NCBI GenBank assembly: GCA_016794075.1
Contig: JAEUKU010000128.1
Span: 1 to 5,311 of the forward strand
Length of the DNA stretch: 5,311 nt
Direction: 5' to 3'
DNA from: Rhodospirillaceae bacterium
GTDB taxonomy: Bacteria; Pseudomonadota; Alphaproteobacteria; Dongiales; Dongiaceae
The notes beneath the pieces were generated by a model that was not told the origin of the DNA, ran no database searches, and was given only the letters and a program-made list of their open reading frames with translations. Within the stretch, counting starts at the first letter, position 1, and each line of letters begins with the position of its first letter. The translations under genes and the position numbers were made by a program. Shown here in pieces: positions 1-5,311 of this stretch.

Positions 1-1
1 G

Positions 2-1486
2 ACCGGCCGGCCCGGCATCTGCTTCGTTACCCGCGGCCCCGGTGCCACCAATGCCTCGGTCGGGGTCCACACCGCCTTCCAGGATTCCTCGCCCATGATC
101 CTGTTCATCGGCCAGGTCGCCCGCGACCAGGTCGAGCGCGAAGCATTCCAGGAGATCGACTTCCGCCGCATGTACGGCCAGATGGCGAAATGGGTGGCGG
201 AGATCGACGACGCCGCCCGCATCCCGGAATATGTGAGCCAGGCGTTTCATCGCGCGGTGAATGGCCGCCCCGGCCCGGTCGTCCTCGCTTTGCCCGAAGA
301 CATGCTGACCGACCGCGTCGGCATCGCCGATGCCGGCCGCTACAAGCCGGTGCGCCCCGCCCCCAGCGCCGCCCAGATGCAGGAGCTGCGCGACCGTCTC
401 GCCAAGGCCAAGCGCCCGCTGATGATCCTCGGCGGCGGCGGCTGGTCGGCGGAAGCGGTCGCCGACATCCGCGCCTTCGCCGAGACGATGAACCTGCCCA
501 CCGGCTGCTCCTTCCGCTGCCAGGATCTGTTCGACAATCTGCACCCCAACTACGCCGGCGATGTCGGCATCGGCATCAACCCGAAACTGGCGGCGCGGGT
601 GAAGAACGCCGACCTGCTGCTGGTCGTCGGCGCCCGGATGGGCGAGATGACCAGCTCGGGCTACACGCTGCTCGACATTCCGGTGCCGCAGCAGATGCTG
701 ATTCATGTCCATGCCAGCGCCGAGGAGCTCGGCCGCGTCTATCAGGCCGCGCTTCCGGTCAATGCCGGCATGGCCGAATTCGCCGCCATGGCGAAGGCGT
801 TGGCGCCGATCACGTCGCGGGCCTGGGATGCCGAGACCAAGGCCGCCCATGCCGAGTATCTGGAATGGTCCACCCCGCCCGAGGTCGAAGGCCCGGTGCA
901 AATGGGCGAGATCATGGCCTGGCTGGAAGGCCGCCTGCCGGAAGACGCCATCATGACCAATGGCGCCGGCAATTACGCGACCTGGCTGCACCGCTTCCAC
1001 CGCCATCGCCGCTTCCGCACCCAGCTGGCGCCGACCAACGGCTCGATGGGCTACGGCGTTCCCTCCGCAATCGCCGCGAAATGCATCGCGCCCGAGCGCA
1101 TGGTCGTCTCCTTCAACGGCGACGGCTGCTACATGATGAACGGCCAGGAACTGGCCACCGCCGTCCAGTACAACCTGCCGGTGATCTTCGTCGTGGTGAA
1201 CAACGGCACCTACGGCACCATCCGCATGCACCAGGAGCGCACTTATCCCGGCCGCGTCTCCGGCACCGATCTGGTCAATCCGGATTTCGTCGCGCTGGCC
1301 AAGGCCTATGGCGCCCATGGCGAGCTGGTCGAGAAAACCGCCGATTTCGCCCCCGCCTTCGAACGCTGCGCCAAGTCCGGCAAGCCCGCTTTGATCGAGA
1401 TCCGCTTGAGCGCCGAAGTGCTGACGCCGCGCCAGACCCTGTCGCAGATCCGCGCCGCCGCGCTGGCGGCGCAGGCCAAGCCTTGA
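2..1486 (+). CDS. Thiamine-diphosphate-dependent enzyme, acetolactate synthase-like (5' partial)
   Basis: The frame is open from base 2 to the TGA at 1484-1486, giving 494 residues. IlvB-type enzymes are usually about 550, so roughly 55-65 N-terminal residues, including the region that normally holds the TPP-activating glutamate, lie outside the window. The ATG at 95 is internal: the codons before it read as a normal family continuation (RGPGATNASVGVHTAFQDS). In order I see the rest of the PYR domain (about 1-115), a central Rossmann-like domain (about 130-270, GGGGWS and DLLLVVGAR), and the PP domain. The PP domain has the TPP/Mg motif: GDG at residues 373-375, 24 residues, then NN at 400-401. 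Family members condense or decarboxylate 2-keto acids in the cytoplasm. The substrate cannot be read from sequence. The stretch after DLLLVVGAR (MGEMTS) differs from the RFDDR type of true acetohydroxyacid synthases, so a branched-chain biosynthesis role is not assured. It overlaps the next gene by 4 bases. Confidence 0.93.
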   Translation, partial: TGRPGICFVTRGPGATNASVGVHTAFQDSSPMILFIGQVARDQVEREAFQEIDFRRMYGQMAKWVAEIDDAARIPEYVSQAFHRAVNGRPGPVVLALPEDMLTDRVGIADAGRYKPVRPAPSAAQMQELRDRLAKAKRPLMILGGGGWSAEAVADIRAFAETMNLPTGCSFRCQDLFDNLHPNYAGDVGIGINPKLAARVKNADLLLVVGARMGEMTSSGYTLLDIPVPQQMLIHVHASAEELGRVYQAALPVNAGMAEFAAMAKALAPITSRAWDAETKAAHAEYLEWSTPPEVEGPVQMGEIMAWLEGRLPEDAIMTNGAGNYATWLHRFHRHRRFRTQLAPTNGSMGYGVPSAIAAKCIAPERMVVSFNGDGCYMMNGQELATAVQYNLPVIFVVVNNGTYGTIRMHQERTYPGRVSGTDLVNPDFVALAKAYGAHGELVEKTADFAPAFERCAKSGKPALIEIRLSAEVLTPRQTLSQIRAAALAAQAKP

Positions 1487-1824
1487 CCACCGACGGCCGC
1501 CTCTCGACCGAGCTGTGGGTCGGCGCCCATCTGCGCCGCTGCAACGACCAGGGCCTGTTCGCCGCGGTGCTGCGCAAGGGCGATGCCTGGGGCGGCGCCG
1601 TCATCGTCAAGCTCAACCTGCTCGACGGCACCTTCAAGCTGCTGAACCAGACCCGCGACCTCGACGGCAAGGTCGCCTGGCTCGCCGTGCAGCAGGGCGC
1701 GTTGATGAGCGAGGAAGAGGCCGGCATCTATATCGAACGCCAGGTGAAGCGCGACCCCGACCTCTGGGTGGTCGAGATCGAGGACAAGCTGGGCCGCAAC
1801 CCCTTCGAAGGCAAGGTTGTCTAG
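1483..1824 (+). CDS. DUF1491 family protein
   Basis: This is a protein of 113 residues with the DUF1491 pattern: TELWVGAHLRRCN near the N-terminus (residues 9-21), then VRKGD-like LRKGDAWGGAVIVKLN, and the hallmark RQVKRDPDLWVVEIED at 86-101. The length matches the family (about 110-115). I know the family as small alphaproteobacterial proteins of unknown function, and nothing visible suggests a catalytic site, signal peptide or membrane segment. The start is a TTG at 1483-1485 whose last two bases are shared with the TGA of the TPP enzyme. A weak AGG sits at 1473-1475, 7 bases upstream. No ATG precedes the conserved N-terminal motif nearby; the first convenient ATG (about 1705) lies inside the domain. 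The overlap suggests coupled translation with the upstream gene. The TAG stop at 1822-1824 interlocks with the stop of the convergent gene. Confidence 0.88.
   Translation: MTTDGRLSTELWVGAHLRRCNDQGLFAAVLRKGDAWGGAVIVKLNLLDGTFKLLNQTRDLDGKVAWLAVQQGALMSEEEAGIYIERQVKRDPDLWVVEIEDKLGRNPFEGKVV
1821..1824. other. Shared CTAG palindrome: overlapping stop codons of convergent genes
   Basis: CTAG at 1821-1824 reads TAG on both strands. Bases 1822-1824 stop the DUF1491 gene and bases 1821-1823 (complement) stop the WbsX-like gene. The genes therefore overlap tail to tail by four bases with no room for a conventional terminator between them. I see no hairpin plus T-run on either side, so transcripts from both directions probably read into the opposite gene unless Rho acts. 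Confidence 0.9.
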
Positions 1825-3644
1825 CGGTCCTTGCCCTCGATTTCCGCGTAACGGCGCACGCAGCGCGCCAGGGCGTTGAGATAGGCGAAGCCGGAATCCT
1901 GATCCGGCTCCAGATAGGCGGCCTCCGCCCATTCGTTCCAGGCATTGATGAAGACAAAGCGCTGCCCCGGCGGCGCCGTATCGCGCGCCCGCGTGAAACA
2001 GGCATCGAGCCAGCGTCCAAACAGCTCTGGCGTCGCCCCATGGATCACCTTGCCGCGCCCCGGGCGCCGCGCCTCGTTGTCCCAGCCCGGCATCGCGCCC
2101 GGGATGATGAAAGACCCGGCGGCGGGCTCGACCGCCGCGGCCTGCATGATGTCGGCATAATCGTGCACCACGCCGGCATAGTCGGCATTGTAGAAGGTGA
2201 GTCGCTCGTTGATCAGCGGCACCGGCCGGGTATAGGGCGGGAACTCGATCAGCGCGTCGAACCCGATCGAGCGGTGATCGGTGAAACCGAAGGCATTGGT
2301 GGCGGCCAGGAACAGCCCCGGCAGGCCGATCCGGGCTGCTTCGGCGCGCCATCGAGCGGCAGTCGCCGCCGCTTCCGGCAGGATGCCGGGGCGATAGACG
2401 ATCACCAGCGGCTTGCCGTTGATACGGATGTAGCGCGGGTCCTTCAGATAGCGCGACAGGTCGCGGAAGAACGCCAAATCGTCCTCCGGCGAATGGTCCT
2501 GCGCGATCAGGATCTCGTGGTCGGCGCCGTCCCAGCGCCGGGTCCAGTTCTCGTTCGCCCAGCACAGGCAGAACGGCGTGTCGAGCGTCGGATCGGCCAG
2601 CAGCTGGTCGACCGGCCGTTCGAGCAGCCGCTTGCCGTGGAACCAGTAGTGATGGAAGCAGAAGCCGTGCAGCCCATGCGCCTTCGCCATCTCGATCTGC
2701 CGGCGCATCACCTCGGTGTCGCGCAGGTCGTAGTAGCCGAGGTCCGCCGGGCGCCGCGGCTGGCGATGGCCGACGAATTGCGGTACCGCCCGCTTGACGT
2801 TGCGCCATTCGGTGAAACCCTCGCCCCACCAGAGGTCATTCTCCGGGATCGGATGGAATTGCGGCAGGTAGAACGCAACCGTCTTGACCGAGCAGGCGGC
2901 GGAATCGATCGGCGCATCGGTCGGATCCTGCCATCCGGCGCCACGCCCGCCCTGCGCCAGCCGCGCCTGCTCGGCTTCCAGCCGCGCGCGATCTTCCGCG
3001 CTCGCCAGCTTGAGAAACGCACGCCGCAGGCCGGAGAGGATCGCCTGCCGGTCCGCATCGGCGAGAATGCCCGCGGCGATATCGGCCGCATCGGCCCCTC
3101 GCACGGCATGCCGCACCAGCAGGCTGGCCTTCCAGCGGCAGCGCGCGATAGAGGGCGGCAGAAGCCGATCGATCGCGCGCAGCAGGCCGCCGACCCAGCC
3201 CGGCCATCGCTTGCCCGCGCCGGAACGGGTCGCCGGTTGGAGCCAGACGGGCCCCAGCACGAACTTGCCATTGCGCGTGGTCGGATCGAGCCGCAGCCCG
3301 GCGACGGGCCGGTCAATGGTCAGCGTTGCGATAAAGATTCCCGCCCCCGTTTCGGTCATGCCGATCCGCGTGCCCGGCCCGCCCATACCCGCGCCCCAAT
3401 CGACATGCAACTCCGGCCCCAGCACCGAGCCGTGGATGCCCAGGATGATCGCCGCCACCTGATACGCGCCGCGCGGCAACGACGCGAGCGCACCGCGGCG
3501 CGCCGCCTCCAGCCGGCAATGTGGATCGTCGGACAGCGATTCGTAGACGCGATCGGACGCCGCCCCCACCGGCCGCAGCTGCTTCAGCTTGCTCGGATGG
3601 AGGATCTGCCCGGCGATCGATGAAGGGACAGCTTTGCTCGGCAA
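1821..3644 (-). CDS. WbsX / GH99-like glycan-active protein with N-terminal beta domain
   Basis: The predicted protein has 607 residues. An N-terminal domain (about 40-137) carries HVDWGAG and GLRLDP followed by GKFVLGPVWLQP, a pattern I know from N-terminal regions of large polysaccharide glycosyltransferases. A charged helical linker (about 138-250) follows, with a coiled-coil-like stretch near 215-240. Residues 254-605 match the WbsX (glycoside hydrolase 99-like) family: YLPQFHPI (259-266), WWGEGFTEW (272-280), GFCFHHYWFHGKRLLE (327-342), WANENWTRRWDG (362-373) and NAWNEWAEAAYLEPD (567-581). The Glu pair E571/E574 in NEWAE matches the NEWHE catalytic motif of GH99 endomannosidases. Such proteins occur in O-antigen and capsule clusters; whether they transfer or hydrolyse sugars is unsettled. 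There is no signal peptide. The start chosen is TTG at 3642-3644, preceded by GGAG with an 8-base spacer. TTG at 3698 and 3713 are weaker alternatives. The first downstream ATG (3359, residue 96) would cut the N-terminal domain. It is divergent from the glycosyltransferase gene. Confidence 0.88.
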   Translation of the reverse strand: MPSKAVPSSIAGQILHPSKLKQLRPVGAASDRVYESLSDDPHCRLEAARRGALASLPRGAYQVAAIILGIHGSVLGPELHVDWGAGMGGPGTRIGMTETGAGIFIATLTIDRPVAGLRLDPTTRNGKFVLGPVWLQPATRSGAGKRWPGWVGGLLRAIDRLLPPSIARCRWKASLLVRHAVRGADAADIAAGILADADRQAILSGLRRAFLKLASAEDRARLEAEQARLAQGGRGAGWQDPTDAPIDSAACSVKTVAFYLPQFHPIPENDLWWGEGFTEWRNVKRAVPQFVGHRQPRRPADLGYYDLRDTEVMRRQIEMAKAHGLHGFCFHHYWFHGKRLLERPVDQLLADPTLDTPFCLCWANENWTRRWDGADHEILIAQDHSPEDDLAFFRDLSRYLKDPRYIRINGKPLVIVYRPGILPEAAATAARWRAEAARIGLPGLFLAATNAFGFTDHRSIGFDALIEFPPYTRPVPLINERLTFYNADYAGVVHDYADIMQAAAVEPAAGSFIIPGAMPGWDNEARRPGRGKVIHGATPELFGRWLDACFTRARDTAPPGQRFVFINAWNEWAEAAYLEPDQDSGFAYLNALARCVRRYAEIEGKDR

Positions 3645-3652
3645 CCGCGATA

Positions 3653-3656
3653 CTCC
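3653..3656 (-). promoter_or_regulatory. Ribosome-binding site deciding the TTG start of the WbsX-like gene
   Basis: The minus strand reads GGAG, then TATCGCGG (8 bases), then TTG. This is a well-placed Shine-Dalgarno core. The other in-frame TTG codons upstream (3698, 3713) lack an equally good one, which is why 3644 was taken as the start. Confidence 0.65.
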
Positions 3657-3660
3657 GGGC

Positions 3661-3676
3661 GTCCCGGCGACGGGAC
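3661..3676 (-). promoter_or_regulatory. Leader hairpin next to the WbsX-like ribosome-binding site
   Basis: GTCCCG and CGGGAC form a perfect 6-base-pair stem with a 4-base loop (TCGC on the minus strand, GCGA on the plus strand). In the minus-strand transcript it would lie 4 bases upstream of the GGAG site. No T-run follows, so it is not an intrinsic terminator. It could stabilise the 5' end or tune translation. In a GC-rich genome it could also be chance. Confidence 0.4.
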
Positions 3677-3686
3677 AGGAAAGCCA

Positions 3687-3715
3687 TGCATACCGCAATT
3701 CGCCCGGCGCCAAAA
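3687..3715 (-). promoter_or_regulatory. Weak candidate promoter for the WbsX-like gene
   Basis: On the minus strand, TTTTGG (3715-3710) and TATGCA (3692-3687) are 17 bases apart, and the -10 element is about 42 bases from the TTG start. The match to sigma70 consensus is poor (2 of 6 and 3 of 6). It is listed only because the spacing and position fit and nothing better is visible in the intergenic region. Confidence 0.15.
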
Positions 3716-3717
3716 TG

Positions 3718-3760
3718 GCCGGAATGATCCGCCGCCCTTCATTGATCGGCCCATTCCGGC
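3718..3760. repeat. Perfect 9-base inverted repeat, candidate operator
   Basis: GCCGGAATG at 3718-3726 is repeated as its exact reverse complement CATTCCGGC at 3752-3760, separated by 25 bases. The right arm falls between the -35 and -10 boxes of the rightward promoter candidate, whose -35 box lies inside the spacer. The left arm lies just upstream of the weak leftward candidate. The centre-to-centre spacing is 34 bases, about three helical turns. A dimeric regulator controlling both divergent genes would fit, but no regulator gene is in the window. Confidence 0.4.
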
Positions 3761-3770
3761 GGGGTAGAGT
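3742..3770 (+). promoter_or_regulatory. Candidate sigma70-type promoter for the glycosyltransferase gene
   Basis: TTGATC (3742-3747) and TAGAGT (3765-3770) are separated by exactly 17 bases. Each box matches 4 of 6 consensus positions. Transcription would begin near 3777 and give a leader of about 65 bases before the TTG start at 3843. This is the best promoter-like pair in the 198-base divergent region. Confidence 0.4.
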
Positions 3771-3829
3771 ACCGCCGCTGCGGCTCAGACAGCGCCGCAC
3801 AGAGATTCCATGGGCGCCCTGGGAAGGCC

Positions 3830-3833
3830 GGAG
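3830..3833 (+). promoter_or_regulatory. Ribosome-binding site deciding the TTG start of the glycosyltransferase
   Basis: GGAG at 3830-3833 is followed by 9 bases and TTG at 3843. A second purine run, GGAAGG, lies at 3822-3827. An in-frame TAG at 3834-3836 forbids any earlier start, and no ATG occurs in frame until 4089, inside the second repeat, so this site with TTG is the natural start. Confidence 0.65.
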
Positions 3834-3842
3834 TAGCGACGA

Positions 3843-5311
3843 TTGCCCCTGATTGCCTTCCCTTCCCTCATCCGCAAGCTGCGCCAGACTTTGCGCGACC
3901 TCCGCGCCGCGTGGCGGTACCGGGCCGAGTTGCGGCTGATCCGCGAGTCCGGCCTGTTCGACGCGGATTGGTATCTGGAGACCTATCCGGACGTCGCCGC
4001 GCGCGGGGTGGATCCGCTGCTGCACTATCTCCGCCACGGCGCCCGAGAGGGGCGCGATCCGAACAGCCTGTTCAGCTCCAGCTGGTACATGGCGACCTAT
4101 CCGGAGGTCGCGTCGGGCGGCGGCAATCCGTTGGTCGACTACATCCGCCACGGCGTCGCCGCCGGGCGCGATCCCAGCCCGCTGTTCAGCACCGCTTGGT
4201 ATCTCGAGGCCAATCCCGATGTTGCAAAGGCGGGAATCCACCCGCTGCTGCATTTCCTCCGCCACGGGATGCGCGAGGGCCGCGCACTGAGGGCCGATCA
4301 TGGCACACAATCCTGGATCCCACTGGCGCTCGGCGCCGCTTCGCCGCACGGCAAGGACGCGCAGCGGGCAAGCTTCGACACCGCGCGCGCGGCGGAATTC
4401 GTCGCCGCCCTGCGATCCAGCCCCGGCCATGTGCGCCTTCTGGCCGAGACCCCGCTGATCTCCGTCATCCTGCCGACGCGCAATCGCGCCGCGCTGCTGC
4501 CCGCCGCCGTCGACAGCGTGCTGGCACAGAGCTATCCGCATTGGGAACTGCTGATCGTCGATGACGGCAGCACCGACGGCACCCCCGCCGTCATCGCCTC
4601 CTACCGTGATCCGCGCATCCGGCCGCTTCACGCCGCCGGCTCCGGCGTTGCCGCCGCGCGCAATACCGCGCTCGCGCAAGCCAAAGGCGCATTGATCGCC
4701 TATCTCGACAGCGACAATGCCTGGCGTCCGGAATATCTGGAGATCGCGGCGGCTCATCTGCTCGACCGCGACCTCGACCTCGTCTATGCCGCGATTGAGG
4801 CCGATGATGGTTGGCGCCGGCGCTATGTCGGGGCGGAATACGATTTCGACGCCCTCGCCAGGCGCAACTACATCGACATCAACGTCGTGCTGCACCGCCG
4901 CGCGCTCTATGAAAGACGCGGCGGCTGCGACGAGGGATTGCGCCGCATGTCCGATTGGGACCTGATCCTGCGCTATTGCCGGGAATCCAAGGTCTCCTAC
5001 GCGCCCTTCATCGGCTGCATCTACGACGCGCGGCCGACCCGGACCGACCGCATCACGGTGGCGGAGCCGATGAACTGGCTCTACGTGGTGCTGCAGAAGC
5101 ACCTGATCGACTGGTCCCGCCTGGCGGCGGAGGTGCCGGCGCGCGATCCGCGGCTTGTGTCCATCGTCATCCCGATCTACGGCCAGAAGGACCTGACCGA
5201 GGACTGCCTGCAATCGCTGTTCGCCGTCGATGCCGGATATCCCTTCGAGCTGATCCTGGTCGACAATGGCAGCGATTCCGCAACCGCCGCCTTGCTCGAT
5301 GCCTGGTGCGC
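3843..5311 (+). CDS. Multidomain family 2 glycosyltransferase with N-terminal repeats (3' partial)
   Basis: The gene is open from TTG 3843 to the window end (489 residues plus two bases); the C-terminus is outside. A basic helical N-terminus (about 8-34) precedes three 38-residue repeats (38-151) and a linker. A complete GT-A family 2 domain follows: ISVILPTRNR (206-215), nucleotide-sugar site VDDGSTD (239-245), metal-binding DXD-type DSD (289-291) in LDSDNAW, and SDWDLILRY (370-378), at the place of the catalytic-base motif. A second GT2 domain begins at VSIVIPIYGQ (439) with VDNGSDS at 473-479. Tandem GT2 proteins of this kind build O-antigen, capsule or exopolysaccharide on the cytoplasmic side of the membrane. 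The sugar and linkage cannot be told. No signal peptide or membrane segment is visible in this part. The start rests on GGAG 9 bases upstream and an in-frame TAG at 3834. The gene is divergent from the WbsX-like gene, with a 198-base shared control region. Confidence 0.9.
   Translation, partial: MPLIAFPSLIRKLRQTLRDLRAAWRYRAELRLIRESGLFDADWYLETYPDVAARGVDPLLHYLRHGAREGRDPNSLFSSSWYMATYPEVASGGGNPLVDYIRHGVAAGRDPSPLFSTAWYLEANPDVAKAGIHPLLHFLRHGMREGRALRADHGTQSWIPLALGAASPHGKDAQRASFDTARAAEFVAALRSSPGHVRLLAETPLISVILPTRNRAALLPAAVDSVLAQSYPHWELLIVDDGSTDGTPAVIASYRDPRIRPLHAAGSGVAAARNTALAQAKGALIAYLDSDNAWRPEYLEIAAAHLLDRDLDLVYAAIEADDGWRRRYVGAEYDFDALARRNYIDINVVLHRRALYERRGGCDEGLRRMSDWDLILRYCRESKVSYAPFIGCIYDARPTRTDRITVAEPMNWLYVVLQKHLIDWSRLAAEVPARDPRLVSIVIPIYGQKDLTEDCLQSLFAVDAGYPFELILVDNGSDSATAALLDAWC
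3954..4295 (+). repeat. Three tandem 38-residue repeats within the glycosyltransferase
   Basis: Units at 3954-4067, 4068-4181 and 4182-4295 are each exactly 114 bases (38 residues). The shared pattern is LF-x3-WYL-x2-YPDVA-x2-G-x2-PL-x2-Y-x-RHG-x2-EGRDP. Conserved anchors fall at W43/W81/W119, P49/P87/P125, RHG at 64-66/102-104/140-142, and GR at 70-71/108-109/146-147. I know this WYL..NPDV..HY..HG..EGR motif from N-termini of alphaproteobacterial glycosyltransferases, where its role is unclear, perhaps in binding. The third unit diverges at its end (ALRA instead of DPSP). DNA identity is moderate, so the duplication is old rather than recent. Confidence 0.9.

Noticed and set aside
95..97. 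ATG at 95 as the start of the TPP enzyme.
   Set aside because: The 31 codons before it are in frame and encode conserved PYR-domain sequence, so the gene simply enters from the left edge.
190..1482. Long plus-strand frame opening at 190 and running in frame into the DUF1491 gene.
   Set aside because: It is an Arg/Pro/Gly-rich shadow of the TPP enzyme in another frame. Only the part from 1483 matches a family.
1825..1880. Possible terminator at the convergent junction.
   Set aside because: No stem with a following T-run is visible on either strand, and the sequence is coding on the minus strand.
1306..2829. A 507-codon minus-strand frame overlapping the WbsX-like, DUF1491 and TPP genes.
   Set aside because: It is a frame-shifted shadow of the WbsX gene that continues antisense through DUF1491, with no coherent domain.
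1515..3623. A 702-codon plus-strand frame opposite the WbsX-like gene.
   Set aside because: It has shadow composition, rich in Arg, Gln and Pro. The opposite strand has unmistakable WbsX motifs and the frame has no domain of its own.
3686..3691. ATGCAT palindrome in the intergenic region as a regulator site.
   Set aside because: At six bases and present once, it is too short to support a binding site.
3812..3819. 8-base palindrome GGGCGCCC in the glycosyltransferase leader.
   Set aside because: It has no loop and short arms, and such words are expected by chance in GC-rich DNA.
3645..5213. Upstream extension of the minus-strand WbsX-like frame to an ATG at 5213 (1130 residues in total).
   Set aside because: It lies antisense to a gene with clear GT2 motifs. 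Its own translation has no recognisable domain, and a well-placed GGAG-TTG start exists at 3644. High GC explains the lack of stops.

Overview
The window is about two thirds G+C by eye. It has short or overlapping gene junctions and carries a DUF1491 gene, a family I know from Alphaproteobacteria, so an alphaproteobacterial chromosome is the best guess. I cannot assign an order or genus from the sequence. No tRNA, rRNA, CRISPR array, insertion sequence or integrase was found.

Left part (1-1824, plus strand): the 3' nine-tenths of a thiamine-diphosphate (TPP) enzyme of the acetolactate synthase/IlvB superfamily. It is followed with a 4-base stop/start overlap (TTGA) by a small DUF1491 protein that starts with TTG. 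The two look translationally coupled.

Middle (1821-3644, minus strand): a 607-residue protein with an N-terminal beta-type domain, a charged helical linker and a C-terminal WbsX / GH99-like domain, as found in O-antigen and exopolysaccharide clusters. It converges on the DUF1491 gene, and the two stop codons share the palindrome CTAG. Its most plausible start is a TTG at 3644 with a GGAG ribosome-binding site 8 bases upstream.

Intergenic (3645-3842, 198 bases): the divergent control region between the two sugar-polymer genes. It holds a good sigma70-like promoter facing right, a perfect 9-base inverted repeat overlapping that promoter's -35 box, and a GC-rich hairpin just ahead of the left-facing ribosome-binding site.

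Right part (3843-5311, plus strand, running off the end): a large glycosyltransferase. It has three exact-length 38-residue repeats, a complete family 2 glycosyltransferase (GT-A) domain, and the beginning of a second one. It also starts with TTG behind GGAG. A long minus-strand open frame runs opposite this gene and joins in frame to the WbsX gene. Its upstream part is a shadow, and it is the main annotation trap here.

Together, the right half is the edge of a surface-polysaccharide locus with divergent WbsX-like and GT2 genes. It abuts an apparently unrelated metabolic pair on the left. I see no clearly novel system. The most unusual points are the three consecutive non-ATG starts, the CTAG-shared convergent stops, and the compact divergent regulatory region.
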